Shown: positions 34,560 to 46,100, counted from the stretch's first letter. The stretch is 64,000 nt of DNA from Bombardia bombarda (GCA_030512295.1 JAULSR010000002.1:682001-746000); one strand, 5' to 3'. The notes: generated by a model from the letters alone, not told the origin. A program made the numbers and translations.

Positions 34560-34862
34560 TTGACGGGGGAAAATAAAAAAAGGAAAAGGTGGAAATTTTT
34601 TTTTGGGAAACTGGCCGAAGCCAGAGGAAAACCCATCGTGGAATCACCCACACTGGAACCACCCAGTTGTCATACCTAAGCAAAGTACCGGAACTACCCA
34701 GCTAGAATCACCCAGTCGAACACCTAAGGAGCGCATAATTGGCCTTCTGTACGGACGGTGGACGAAGGCACCAGATTGCTGAAGGCCGCGGGCCGAAGGA
34801 GGATTCGAACCTGCACACTCTTGGGACATGGCGTAGGCGCTTGACCGCTCGACCACGAGGTC
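34560..34862 (-). mobile_element. SINE-like tRNA-derived retroelement, copy A
   Basis: Read leftward, the head is tRNA-like: GACCTCGTGGTCGAGCGGTC contains an A-box (TGGTCGAGCGG), followed about 45 nt later by B-box GGTTCGAATCC. A body and a tail module follow (CTGGGTGGTTCCAGTGTGGG, then GATGGGTTTTCC, GGCTTCGGCCAGTTTCCC and an A-rich end). The acceptor stem does not pair, so it is not a tRNA. It shares the tail module with copies at 37521 and 51811. Insertion lies just beyond the truncated sugar-transporter gene. Confidence 0.72.
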
Positions 34863-35755
34863 GTTTGAGAAGTCTTGCGCCGCCGGTAGGTGCACATGAG
34901 TTTGTCCCTCAAATAGGGAAGGAGGTGTGTTTGCCACCTTCAGTGGCCGTTGGAGGTCCGCGCTTGGCAGCTGGCTGCCTGCCCCCGGCAAAGTAACGGA
35001 AAGGGACTGCCAGTGAACGGCCTCAGCTGGAGGCACCTGGTAAGTTGTTTGCACCAAACATGCCATGACTGTCTCTCCTCGTTACATTACCAACGGTCCA
35101 ATCATCCCGACTTATGGAGCGAAGAACTCTGAGTCTACCTACGGACTCCGCACCACTTGAGCATCTGCCACCGCTACCCGCTGGTCTGTTCAGCACCGTC
35201 CTCGGTTGAGGAGATAGTTTGAGGCAATAGCTTGAGGAGATAGCTATGGTCTTTGCGCTGATTTAAAATTAGGGTGCTGAGAGCTTGGGATCCTTTGCTG
35301 CCAGAGGGTGGGAAAGGTTTACGAGAGGTGGTTTTTTTAATGGTCTGTATTATCACTGGAAGTCTCCGTCGTGTTTCCTAGAGGAGATGCACTTTCTCGT
35401 ACATGGGCTGTGCGCGCCTCGGTTTCTCATGCTTCCATAGTATTTGTATTAGGAGTAAAATAATATATAAAGTCCTCCTCCTATGTGGTTTTGCTTCAAG
35501 ACTAGCCGCCTGCTAACTCTCTGCGAGCTATCTATAATGATTGCTGCTTGTACCCTATAGGCATGGCCACAGTGTTCTTCCTTGTGTTGCAGAACAAACG
35601 AAAGAGAGGGGGAAGACCTTGTTGTTTAGATATCTAGTACATGAGTTCCTAAACACAGTTCCTATGCTCTTAGCGAACCCCAGGCAGGCCAAGCGACCAA
35701 TAAACTCCCATGACGCAAAGAAAACTCCCTTCCACCCCAAGCAGCTTTCAGCCTC
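34863..35755. other. Intergenic region
   Basis: About 0.9 kb beyond SINE copy A. The missing exons of the truncated transporter were looked for here and not found. Confidence 0.4.
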
Positions 35756-36364
35756 TCAGTGGTTCGTAGACTTGGTCCGCCCAGCTAGTGTCATATGACG
35801 CTTTGGCGCTGGTTTTTTAGCACGTGCATTGTCGTCCACATCGTCGTCCTCCTGATGCTTCTCGGCCCTGCTCTTTCGCTTGCCAATAATCACGTCTTCG
35901 TTGCTGTTGACCTTGTTCTTGTCCTTGTCGTCCCCTTGGGAGCTCTTGGCCAGGCTCTTGCGCTTGCCAAGGTCCATGTCGTCGTCCTCATCATGGTTGT
36001 CGTGGCCCATAGTGGTGCTGGGACGCTTGCATCTTCTGCCGTGGTGGATGGCGGGGCTAGAGGGCTCATCGTCGTGGGGAGAGTCGGCCGGTACACGGGG
36101 GTGCGACGAACCAGGGATAGAGTCTGAAGCCATCTGGCCACTTATAAGAGACTTGGAAGACTTTCTGGCCCTTCGCGGTAGGCTGGGGGCGGTGCCAAAC
36201 AAGGAGTGGGCATCTTCGATGGCTTTGCTGTCAGCGGTAATGTGTAGCTTGTTCAGCGTCTCTGTCAAGCTTTCGGGGGTCTGATAGAAGTCGATTAAGA
36301 TGTGCTTGCAGTCATCCTCCCTCTTGGCCTTGTTGCAAATGCAAACAGGAATCGCGAATGGCAA
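35756..36364 (-). pseudogene. Paralogous family member, C-terminal part only
   Basis: About 190-200 residues open without an ATG. An acceptor (AACAAG before codon 36328) fits the frame, but no upstream exon with the family core is found. It aligns by eye with the C-terminal half of the gene at 38554: a segment ILIDFYQTPESL..KAIEDAHSLFG matches IFVDEYPTVQDL..DVEEAHHLFG; two GKRK motifs are followed by acidic/basic tracts; and the end RHMTLAGRTKS matches LRPMTLSIRSK. The last ~100 residues are highly charged with possible nuclear localisation signals. I judge it a truncated copy; a functional short protein with an unseen first exon remains possible. Confidence 0.6.
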
Positions 36365-37520
36365 TCAGTACCAAAGCGGGGATGAACTGTAACTTGATAT
36401 GCAAGCATGAGGGCGAGATGAAAAGGCGGTCGGCGTGTGGCCTTGAAGACGTCAGCTGAAATGTTTTAGCACACTTCAAAGGAATGCGGCAATCGCATGG
36501 CTCCCTGTTTGCCTGCACGTCCAACCGTCACCCGAGTCCTTGTTTGCCGCCTTAGGTGGCCTAAGCTCCAGACCCAGCCTTGATTCTTGAACTTGTTTCG
36601 TGTAGCCAGAGTTGTTTTTGACGTATTAATCTACTGCATGACGATTTGATGGTACATATGGTTGAAGAAGTCAAGGCTGGCTTGGCTGGTAAGGAGAAAC
36701 AAAGCAAGTCGAAATTGGTCGTTGGCGCGAGTCCGACACCCGGGAACAAAGGGTTGCCAGGAGCGCACGAGCCAGTAGTCTAAATATGAGAAGAGTCAAT
36801 CAGAAGTCGACACTCTGAGAACGTGAACAGGGACTCCCGGCAGGTGGGGCAGCGTCAGCTGTCAGGATTGGCGACAGCCGTCGTAGCTTACACCGCTCGT
36901 CAACATCCAGTCTTGCTATGACAGACAAGGTCGACCGGTTTGGGCCCAAACACCATTGCCTCATGATAGGTACTCAGGTTTCCACACAACTCATTATGGT
37001 GGAACGAAACGAAAGACGATGCTGATGGATATATAACATTCAAGACTCCCTTTGCTTACCGTGATTCTTTCGGGCGCGTGCAACTACGTGTAACAAAGCA
37101 GCACAGCCCTCAGAGTGCAAGTCCCGAACGCAACTCTAATAATCACCCAACTCTTGCTTGCTCATGGGCGGTGGACCTGGGTCATAATGAATATGCCGTA
37201 GGACGCCGGAGCAGCGTCGCAAAACGTAAGTCTGTGAGCATGCTGGAATATCATCGCTTAAGATCTTCGTTGTTATGCGACAATCGTGAGCTGCTTTAGA
37301 TTACCTCAAAAATATATTATCTGCACAAAAGCCTGCTTCATGTTCAGTGTCAGGTGGGCTGCCTCATTTCTCGCAAAGGCAAGTTGTGCCACTGTTACAC
37401 AGTACCTCTTTTGGAGAGCACAGACACTTCTCCCCGACTGCCTAGCCTTGGCGCTAAGTTGGCAACGCACCTCCCCTATATCAGCACAAGTTTGTGGTCA
37501 GGCAATCGGCGGCGGATATA
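36365..37520. other. Intergenic region
   Basis: About 1.2 kb upstream of the truncated family copy and before SINE copy B. No gene was recognised. Confidence 0.4.
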
Positions 37521-37965
37521 GCCCCGACAATGGTCGAGTGGTTACCGTCTTTGCCAGGCACGCCTTAGTGCCGAAGTCCCGTGGGTTCGATTCCCACATC
37601 AGGCTCGCTCTCGCAAAGTGGAAAAACCTTGGTACTGCCATAACCGATCCTATCCGCTGAGCTCCTGAGTTGGTACAGTGACATCCATTCTATTCTGTCC
37701 CGTCCGATTATCCCAATGTCCGAATGTCCGATTGTCCCGAGGGTTATAGTGAGGGTTAAAAACTGGGTGGTTCCAGTGTGGGTTGAAGCTGGGTGGTTCC
37801 AGTGTGGGTTAAAGCTGGGTGGTTCCAGGTGGGTAACCCCACGATGGGTTTTCTCCGGCTTCGGCTGGTTTCCCATTCTTTTTGTATTTATAAAAAATAT
37901 TTTAAGATTTTATTTTTAAAATTTATATATTAGTTTTTTTTTTAATTTTTTTTTAGTTTTATAAG
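37521..37965 (+). mobile_element. SINE-like tRNA-derived retroelement, copy B
   Basis: The head has A-box TGGTCGAGTGGTTA (37531-37544) and B-box GGTTCGATTCC (37584-37594) within a perfectly paired T arm (GTGGG-TTCGATT-CCCAC, 37581-37597). The acceptor ends do not pair, so it is not a real tRNA. The tail has two and a half tandem units of a CTGGGTGGTTCCAGTGTGGG block, then GATGGGTTTTC..GGCTTCGGCTGG-TTTCCC and an A/T-rich end with long T runs. It lies about 0.6 kb upstream of the intact family gene at 38554. Confidence 0.75.
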
Positions 37966-38553
37966 ATTGGAGGCAACGGCGGGGTCGTTGGATATTTGAA
38001 AGATATAGTCCTAAACGACCCCGTTTAGTTAGCTGAAGCAGACGATCGACGCTAACCGGACATCTTTAAGTACTGGCCCATCCGCATGGGTACTATTCTA
38101 ATCCAGGCAGTGACCATGTCCTCGAACTTAGAGGTTAAGACTAGCAAAGATGATCTCGGTGGGAGAAGTGCGCGTCGTCTGCAAGGGAATCTTGGAGCGG
38201 GGGGACCTTTCATCCCAACTTATACCGTGACGTACTTCCCTGAGTTGTTTTCTTTCCCTCTCATCCCTCGACCATTCAGAGCCTTGGATCGTGCCCCGCG
38301 GCGCGTAAAAATCCGGTTCCTATTGTTTGCGTTCGCGCACAACCTGCCTTGTCACTCCTCCTGTCAAATCGTGCCCCGCGGCTGCGCACAAAAAGAATTT
38401 TTGCTCTCCAACCTTTTTTTTTTACCTCACCTCCCTCTTTCTCCCCCTCACTCAAATTCTGGTACGCACGCCTGCACCCACCAATCTCACAACCGCCTTT
38501 CTCCTTCTCGCGTGGAAAAAGAATCCGAGATTTGCACGTCACACACCGTCAAG

Positions 38554-39669
38554 ATGCCTGTTGTCTATCTGGAAACAGGCGAGCTTTCCGTCATCCCCCA
38601 GCGACCCCCAATCAAAAGCCCGCTCTACAAGAAGAATCCAAAGAACGGATTGGTTCAACCCTACGCAAACAAAGGCACAGTGACGAAAAGCTTCAGGATC
38701 GACCGCGCCATCCTAGCCGCCATCATCCGAAAACTCTTTCCTGGGTTTAAAAACATCTCGCGTGAGCAGTTGGAAGCCGTTGAGGTTGAGATGTTTGGGT
38801 TCGCAACGAACATTTGCAAGTCCGGCAATGGCTCGTACGACAATGACCCGCTCGGTTTCATGGCGGTGGTAGGGGAAGCTCTGCCTTGGACTGCCAAGAT
38901 CTCTCGCAGCTATTTCGCTGCCTTCTTTGTGGCCTTGCGAGCCGCCCGGCTTAGATGGTTCAAGGACAAGAAAGATCCCATCGACATCAAGCTGCACTCT
39001 GCGCTGGCCAAGGCCATCGACGGATTTACCGCCGTCTCAAACATCAATTTTGGGCACGTCTCGGTCGCCACTTGGATTCGTGTCGGCGGTTTTTGTTACG
39101 ACATGAGAGAACTTGAGAAATGGGCCAATAATGGCCAAGTGAAGCTCGTCGCCCCCGGCTACGTCAAACAAGACGGAGAGGACAGCGAGGGTAGCGTCTA
39201 CTCGGACGCAGACTCGGACTTCGAGCCCGAGGGAAAGGGCAAGGGCAAGGCAAAGGACGCGGCCGTGTATATTTTTGTAGACGAATATCCCACTGTCCAG
39301 GACCTTAAGAATGAGTACATCACTCTCGAGTTTCCCGTCGACGAGAATGACGTGGAGGAGGCACACCACTTGTTCGGCGTCCGCCCGGCCCATGTGGCCA
39401 AAGAATCCGATCCCGTCGACATTGAGGTTACTGAGGAGGGACCCTCGGGCTCCGGTCCTGCGTCAAGCGCCAGCAAGCCCCCTGATTTTATCGAAAACAA
39501 CAACGACAAATACGCTGGCCTCGGCAAGCGCAAGGGTGGCTTGGAGATTCAGGACGAATATGAGCAGAACAGCAATCCTAGCGCCAAAGCTAAGGGCAAG
39601 CGGCCCGCCAAGGTGTCCCTGCGTCCTATGACGCTATCCATTCGCTCCAAGCCCTCCTCCAGGAAGTAG
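38554..39669 (+). CDS. Intact member of an unrecognised paralogous family (core + basic tail)
   Basis: A single-exon gene for 371 aa. The ATG with GTCAAG context at 38554 is preferred over the longer open frame, whose first 156 codons read like 5' UTR. Residues 45-180 hold the core shared with copies at 58, 62 and 63.5 kb: NDPLGFM..ALPW..FAAFFVALRAARLRW, ..LAKAIDGF..VSVATWIRVGGF. Residues 205-235 are acidic then GKGKGKAK. Residues 236-275 form the second shared segment (YIFVDEYP..VEEAHHLFGV). The tail (320-371) has GKRK and KAKGKRPAK basic motifs and ends RPMTLSIRSKPSSRK. No signal peptide or membrane helix. The basic clusters suggest nuclear or nucleic-acid association (inference). I do not recognise any named domain. 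Confidence 0.72.
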   Translation: MPVVYLETGELSVIPQRPPIKSPLYKKNPKNGLVQPYANKGTVTKSFRIDRAILAAIIRKLFPGFKNISREQLEAVEVEMFGFATNICKSGNGSYDNDPLGFMAVVGEALPWTAKISRSYFAAFFVALRAARLRWFKDKKDPIDIKLHSALAKAIDGFTAVSNINFGHVSVATWIRVGGFCYDMRELEKWANNGQVKLVAPGYVKQDGEDSEGSVYSDADSDFEPEGKGKGKAKDAAVYIFVDEYPTVQDLKNEYITLEFPVDENDVEEAHHLFGVRPAHVAKESDPVDIEVTEEGPSGSGPASSASKPPDFIENNNDKYAGLGKRKGGLEIQDEYEQNSNPSAKAKGKRPAKVSLRPMTLSIRSKPSSRK

Positions 39670-40545
39670 GAGAGAGTTGGGTGGAATTCTGCGTTGGCTG
39701 CGTCATGGGACATTCCGATCTTTGGGTTCTCAGGTCTTTGTGCTCGGTATTTCTGCGACATGTGCTTGGAGTTTGCGGGTCACTACCTTATGCCTGGATC
39801 TTTTCCTGGAGGGTCTTCTGGCTGGAGTTGGTGCACTTAACTTTCTGGGGCTTTTCTGGATCTACAGGTTGGGACTTTCGGCATATCAGCGAGCGTCGGG
39901 CATTTCATGGAGTTATTGGTGGAGTTTCTGGCTGTGTACGGTTGGACTTTTATGAGTTTTGCGATTGAGACGTTCGTCATTGATCGGTGGAGGCTGTTTG
40001 CTATGCACGTCTGGGGTCTTTTGAGCGAGTGTAGTTGGAGTTTCTTATCTATCGGCATCATGTGGTGCCTTTAACCCTTGCCGAAACAACTTGGTAATAG
40101 CCATAACCAAACTACCACCATTAGAGATAGACACCATAATAGAGAGCGTATAGACATCAAGATTTATGCCAGTGCAGCAAATGAGGTGCTTCTAGTTATG
40201 GAACGTCTATTAGCAGGAGTATTCTACACAGCGATTTTCAACACACTGGCTTCTGAGGCAAGATAGGTGCTCTCCTCATCGTGCCTACAACAACTGTATG
40301 TAGTATGTAACAAGTCAGCAGGTGTCAAGTAGCTCGCACAGAGCAAGGGTATACGGGCATACACGGATACAAACACGAGAAGGACTGTTTGGAACTCATT
40401 TATCTACATAAAGCGTCTCTGTCGCACCTTTCCCTTTGTCAAGGCACTTTGCTCACACACTTCTGAAGCCCCCGCATCTCTTGTGACATAGTAAGTCTAG
40501 TATTAAAACCAAACCTCCAGCTTCGATTCCCATCACAACCACCCA
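39670..40545. other. 3' flank and intergenic region
   Basis: The first 300 bp are G/T-rich and resemble (TTCTGGGGCTTTTCTGG near 39843) the 3' flank of the family copy at 63.2 kb. No gene was recognised. Confidence 0.4.
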
Positions 40546-41820
40546 TCAAACACCCTCCCCCATCAACCGTACCAAAGCCCCAGCCACATCCCTCGCCCAC
40601 CCCCCATCATTCACATCCCTCTCATCCTCCACCACCACCACCCCCGACCCCCTCAGCCCCTCCCTCACCGCCCCAAACAGCACCTCATCCGCCTCCCGGT
40701 CCTCAAACGGCCCCCCAGCCGTCGACAACATGCTCACCCCGCCCCTCGGGATCCACACCTGCACCATCTCGGGCCTGCCCGCCGCCTTCAACTTGTCACA
40801 AATAAACTCGCCGACCCGGCGACACTCGTCGGCCGACGAACGCATCAGCGTCACGACGGGGTTGTGCACGTACAGCTTACGGTCCTGGTACCGCTCGGGC
40901 ACGGTGTCGCGCGGGCCAAAGTTGGTCATGTCGGTGGCGCCGAGGGAGACGATGGTCGGGATGCCGGCGCGCGCCGCGGCGGCGAGCCGACCGGGGCCGG
41001 CGCTCATGACGCCGCCGGTGAGGTGGTCGACGATCTCGGTGGTGGTGATGTCGAGGACGGCGTCGAGCTGGCGCTCGCGGATGAGGCGCTCCATGGCGCG
41101 GCCGCCGTGGCCGGTGGCGTGGAAGATGTACGTCTCGATGGGGACGGACGGGTTGGTGCTGGGGGACTCGAGGAAGTGGCGGATGGCGTCGACGCCGGGG
41201 GTGGTGACGCCGAACATGGTTATGCCGACGCGTTTCTTTCTGGGCGTCTGGGGGTTTGGTGCCTGCTTTTGTTGGTGTTGGCGGGATAAGTAGGCGTGGG
41301 CGGCGGCAGCGATGGCGGCGCCGGCGTTGCCGAGGATGTCGCGGAGGATCTGGTTGAGGCCGGCTACGTCGACGACCGAGTACATCATGGTGATGTCGGT
41401 CTCGCCGACGTAGGGCCCCGTGTCGCCGCTGGCAACGGTCGACACCATCATCTTGGGGAAGCCGACGGGGAGGGCGTCGCGCATGACTTTGGTGGCGAGC
41501 GAGGTGCCGCCTGATCCGCCCGCTGAGATGATGGCGTGGATCGAGTGACTGTCAAGCAGCTCTTTGATGGCCTTGGTGGCGCAGCTCGACATGAAGCGGA
41601 CGAGCTCGTCCCGCGAGAGATGGGTTACTGCATCTCGAGTGCCGCCATAGCGGGATATCAACTGTGGCTGGGTGATCGTGATTGCCTCGTGTTCGATACT
41701 GCGCCTGCCGACATCGATCAAAATCACAGAGGTGTTTGGCGTCTGTAGGATTTGGTCTCGGAGAAATAGAAGCTCTTCGAGCTTGGTATCGCAACTGCCG
41801 AGCAGAGCTATTGTGGCCAT
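40546..41820 (-). CDS. Tm-1-like ATP-binding (UPF0261) domain protein
   Basis: A single-exon gene for 424 aa beginning MATIALLGSCDTKLEELLFL, the signature start of the UPF0261/Tm-1-like ATP-binding family. Further family segments: ILIDVGRRS, AIISAGGSGGTSLATKVMR, GFPKMMVSTVASGDTGPYVG, DITMMYSVVDVAGLNQILR, GITMFGVTTPGVDAIR, TYIFHATGHGGRAMERLI, DITTTEIVDHLTGGVMSAGP and SLGATDMTNFGP. In plants this domain is the N-terminal half of Tm-1. In bacteria it is a separate protein next to a TIM-barrel partner. Biochemical role is not established; cytosolic by sequence. It shares a 367-bp intergenic region with the divergent gene encoding the partner half, so co-expression is expected. The C-terminal 50 residues are loosely conserved. 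Confidence 0.9.
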   Translation of the reverse strand: MATIALLGSCDTKLEELLFLRDQILQTPNTSVILIDVGRRSIEHEAITITQPQLISRYGGTRDAVTHLSRDELVRFMSSCATKAIKELLDSHSIHAIISAGGSGGTSLATKVMRDALPVGFPKMMVSTVASGDTGPYVGETDITMMYSVVDVAGLNQILRDILGNAGAAIAAAAHAYLSRQHQQKQAPNPQTPRKKRVGITMFGVTTPGVDAIRHFLESPSTNPSVPIETYIFHATGHGGRAMERLIRERQLDAVLDITTTEIVDHLTGGVMSAGPGRLAAAARAGIPTIVSLGATDMTNFGPRDTVPERYQDRKLYVHNPVVTLMRSSADECRRVGEFICDKLKAAGRPEMVQVWIPRGGVSMLSTAGGPFEDREADEVLFGAVREGLRGSGVVVVEDERDVNDGGWARDVAGALVRLMGEGV

Positions 41821-42187
41821 TGTGTGTTGTTGACTTTAGAGCTTCTTGTGGTATCTTGAAGTGATGTTGATATAAACTGTGAGTGTCGGCCACGACTACC
41901 CCACAGGTGGTCTTTTACCCCATCCCAGTTGATCAGACGATTCACGAAAGTGCCGATGTCTCGAATCGGGGAGTCTTTGAGCGGCATCATCCGCCGTCAT
42001 GCATGGGACTAATGCACCAGATCCCAAATCGAGGTGACGTAATATGTTATTAAAAAAAAAACCTCGCCATGAAATGATCACACGCAGATCCATGCTCCAA
42101 AACATAAGCACAACCAACCCACACTCATTTCACGTTACACAGAAGCATCGCGATCTCACTTGCAGTATCCTCCCTCAACCATTAAAA
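41821..42187. promoter_or_regulatory. Shared bidirectional promoter region
   Basis: 367 bp between the ATGs of the two Tm-1-like half-genes, transcribed in opposite directions. No TATA box was recognised; an A10 run lies at 42051-42060. Confidence 0.5.
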
Positions 42188-43156
42188 ATGCCTCCTCACA
42201 CAGACAGAAAAGCCATCCTCGGGCGCCTCCACCATCAGGTCATCGCCTTCAAAACCATCGTGGGGGCCGGCGCCGGCATCGGCCTCTCTGCCAAATTCAT
42301 CGAGGCCGGCGGCGGCGACCTCATCATCATCTACAACAGCGGCCGCTTCCGAATGGCCGGTAGAGGATCGCTCGCCGGGCTTATGCCTTATGGAAACGCA
42401 AACGATGTCGTGCTGGACATGGTCTGTCCCCTCTCCCCTCTCCCCTCTCCCCTCTCCCCTCTCGCCTCTCGACCTGGGATGCACAGCTGACAGTCTCACA
42501 AAAAGGCAAGAGAAGTCCTCCCCGTCGTCAAACACACGCCCGTCCTCGCCGGCGTCTGCGCGACCGACCCTTTCCGCAGCATGCCCCACTTCCTCCAGCA
42601 GCTCAAAGACCTCGGCTTCGCGGGCGTGCAGAACTTCCCCACCGTCGGGCTCATCGACGGCCAGTTCCGCGCCCACCTCGAGGAGACGGGCATGTCGTAC
42701 GACGAGGAAGTCGCCATGATCCGCCTGGCCCGCGGCATGGACCTGCTCACCACCCCCTACGTCTTCAGCGTCGAGGACGCCCGCAAGATGACCGACGCCG
42801 GCGCCGACATCCTCGTCGCCCACATGGGCCTGACCACGAGCGGGTCCATCGGCGCATCTACCGGCAAGAGCCTGGACGAGTGCGTCGTGCTGATACAGCA
42901 GATCAGAGACGTGGCGTTCAAGATGAACGAGGAGATCATCGTGCTGTGTCACGGCGGGCCGATTGCCGCGCCCGAGGACGCCGAGTACGTGCTCAAGAGG
43001 ACGAGGGGGGTGCATGGGTTTTATGGCGCGAGTTCGATGGAGAGGTTGCCGGTTGAGCAGGCGATTACGGATATTACGAGGAGGTTCAAGAGCATCTTTC
43101 CGGTGGATTTGCAGGATATGAGTGCGAAGCACCAGTACAACCCGGCCCTCGAATGA
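42188..43156 (+). CDS. Tm-1-like TIM-barrel partner protein (PEP_hydrolase family)
   Basis: Exons 42188..42421 and 42506..43156 give 294 aa. The 84-nt intron has a GTCTGT donor, a CTGACAG branch region and an AAAAG acceptor, and carries a pyrimidine tandem (CTCTCCCCT). It has an in-frame stop, so splicing is required. Family segments are clear: ILGRLHHQV, IVGAGAGIGLSAKFIEAGG, DLIIIYNSGRFRMAGRGSLA, LMPYGNANDVVLDM, VLAGVCATDPFR, GFAGVQNFPTVGLIDG, LLTTPYVFSVEDA, DILVAHMGLTTSGSIGA, EIIVLCHGGPIAAPEDAEYV and GFYGASSMERLPVE. This matches the C-terminal half of plant Tm-1 and the bacterial TIM-barrel protein encoded beside UPF0261 genes. The reaction is not established in fungi. It is divergent from the ATP-binding half. 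Confidence 0.9.
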
Positions 43157-46100
43157 TTGATCGCCTGCTTCTTTGGGCGGGGTCCGATCAAAACTTCGAT
43201 TCATCTGAGTTGCATACATACATACAACCAAACAATAGCGCTTCCCTAGCCCAAGGCCTTGCTGCATGAAAACCGGCATCCAAAATAATAGTCTGGGTCA
43301 GGGCGCGTACCCCCAATACAGCCGATCAGCTTGTCTTGATGTGAAATTCCCGTTGCGAGGGATACCTCGCACTCCGAGATGAGCAGGTCCTTGCAGCCTG
43401 TCGTTATCATCCAAACCTGATTCAGCTTAGACACATCACATGAGTTTTCATTAGTCTGTCCAACACGAACGATACCTGGAACACAAAAGGCCGCTGCCTC
43501 TGACCCTCCCCGTTAGGACCCGGTCCCGACTTCGGATCCTTCAGATCCTTCCAGCGGCTATATCAGGTACCGTACGTCTTGCTGTTGGTCGCCGTGCACG
43601 TCGCGGGGGGACCCCCCTACATCCCGGACACACGTGGCAGAATACGGAAGAGATAATACGACACAATACGGGGGGTGGGTTCCGTCGCACCCACAATCCA
43701 GACCTAGTCTACTAGAATAAACTGTTTACGCACGGAGACATCTTTTCTTCTCTTCTCCTCCAGAATATTCGAGCTTGTTTCGGGGCGCAGCAGAAACAGA
43801 AAAGAACCATGATGCAGCAGAGATCCGGACAGAGTCCCAGCCGACGTGCGCCAAGCACACACTTGCTTAGCAAGGTCGTACCAAGGAGCCCAATCCGGCC
43901 ACCAACGGCACCGGCATGACGACTATCGATTCCCTTCCTTTTTTTTGCCGGTTTGGAACAAGGCTGGCTTTCAAATCTTGTGTAACCGGACAGGCCAGCC
44001 AGGTCATCAGGCAATTGCCTTGGTAGGTGATCACATAGCTCTGTAGTGCCATCTTTCGGGCTACAACTTGAACAAAACCCGGTTTGCCTTTTTCGGGGCA
44101 GTCTGACCCAACGGCGGCAAGGACCTGGCGCAGCAAAGCAGGAGCAAGGGGGAGATAGGGTTTGTTGTTGTTGTTTGTCAACACTTTTCAATCTTTAACG
44201 TAACTGAGAGGGGAACTAGGGTACGTTAACGAGGCTGTGCTGGTTTGACATTCATCTTAAACTGCGCTGCAGTTAATGCCCATTGTCAAGGTTGAAAGGC
44301 GTAATGAGGTCTCAAGTTGTACCAGGCCAGTGAGTGTTCAGGGGAGTTGAGGTAGAACTCATAAAACAAGCAATTAAGCTCAAACTTGCACTTTTGATTC
44401 TATTTTCTGACATGTAACTGCAATAAGTGTGAGTCTGGTCTTGACTTTGTCGGTGAAAAGTTGCAAACTACGAAGTACGGCACGCAGAGTCTCTGGTCCA
44501 ACGCGATTGGTCAGATTCCCACTCTTGATAGAATCAACTCGAAGTCTGTGCTTGTGAAGTAGTAAGCAGCTAATACAGCGACGAGGGAATCAAGTATAAT
44601 AACTTGTGCCTCAGGGTGGCTAAGAAGCCTAGGCGGAGATGCAGTAGCGTTTGGCAAGGGTGGCGGGGTGAAATACAAAGGGCGGCACTCTCGTGGTTGG
44701 CTGATTACTAAGGCGTGTGTATTGGGTGGGTGGTGGTGTGTGTGAGTAATGTGGGAGCAGCACCGTATCAAGGCTGGCAGTGGGCATTGCCAAAAATACT
44801 TAGGTAGCGGTAGTAGCAGTAGTAACTAAGATAGTCAGTATTTGCCTACGTGAAACTCGCCCTTTTCTGCACCTCAATCATGCCACTTCAGGCTCTCTCC
44901 GTTAGTTGTTTTTGTTTCGTGAGGGAGCCTTCCCCAGATACTGCGGGCATGGAAATAGACCAATGAGAACAAACCATGTATATTGAGCTCTTGAAACATG
45001 TGTGACAACCCCGCAATCCATCGCTTCATCAGCCCCAATGCGCCGCCATTGTGTGCAGTCAGCCTACATGGCATCAATATACATGCGGGTCCCAAAGAAA
45101 GGGCTTAATCCAGACATACGCCACAGGGGGGTTCATTCGTTCCTCGGACTGCAACTTGCTCGGGGATTAAATGCTAACATGGGATACACAGCGTTGTAAG
45201 TACCTTACCTGAGGTATGCCCGGTCTGAACTTACCCCGGTCAAAGCACTAGAACTAAACCTGCCAAACCCTTTATATCCGGCAGCTTATTGTCCAGCCAA
45301 GAAGACTCCCCTGGATCCGGCTTCTTACCCAATCATTTGAAATCAGGTACACAGCGGCAATGGAATGAGGCACGGACTCCCAAAGAGGGGATATGGCGGC
45401 CGTCGGATCACTACTTTCCCCTAGTTATTTAGTGGGATATGATCAGATGGCGGATTGGTTGGTTCCATGTAGGGTCTAGTATACCCGAAGGATCAACTTC
45501 AGCCTATGTCGTGGAGGGAAGAAGGACGTCCTGCACTACTGACGATGCGGTTCCTGACAATGATAGCCGTATTCCTTTCTTTTTGTTGGAATATTCAATC
45601 CCTACGGCACTGTAGTGGGAAGTAAAGACTGGTAGTCTCACATCAGCGTCCTAGATCCTGGTCGCAAAAGCGCGGTACTCTCGATATTGGGGGCGGAATT
45701 CTGGAAACTAGACACACGCCTTATACGCCTTTATCGACTGGAGTACGGGAATGGTGAATAAAATCAGCCCATGGTACATTGTTAGTGGATACAAGGCATA
45801 CAAGACTGGCACTGACCATAAGTATAATCATGCTTATATGTAACTGCGGAAGCTAAAGAGCAATTTTGGATCCCGTATCATAATCATTAATGATATGGCG
45901 CGTATACATCGGTATCTCACGCATCTTGACTACCCTGCCACAATCTTGGTGAGATCCCCTACGCCGCAGTTCTTCGATTGTTCCTGGGCGGGGAATCGGC
46001 ATGACTTCCAAGACCCGGGAGGTCGTTGAGCTTCCCTTTTCGGCCTTCCATGTGGTCTTGCCGGGTTGACGTAAAGAAAGCCAGGTGCGGCACGGGGTGT

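Noticed and set aside
34801..34862. Possible tRNA-Ser on the minus strand
   Set aside because: The A and B boxes are good but the acceptor stem GACCTCG has no partner; it is the head of SINE copy A.
35795..36284. Hydrophobic rightward open frames opposite the truncated family copy
   Set aside because: Antisense of acidic/basic codons gives false membrane-like text; the leftward frame matches a paralogue.
37521..37606. Possible tRNA with perfect T arm
   Set aside because: The acceptor ends do not pair and the segment is continuous with the SINE body and tail shared with two other loci.
43712..44191. 159-codon leftward open frame
   Set aside because: Cys/Arg/Lys-rich without motifs, low-quality start, and no intron logic.
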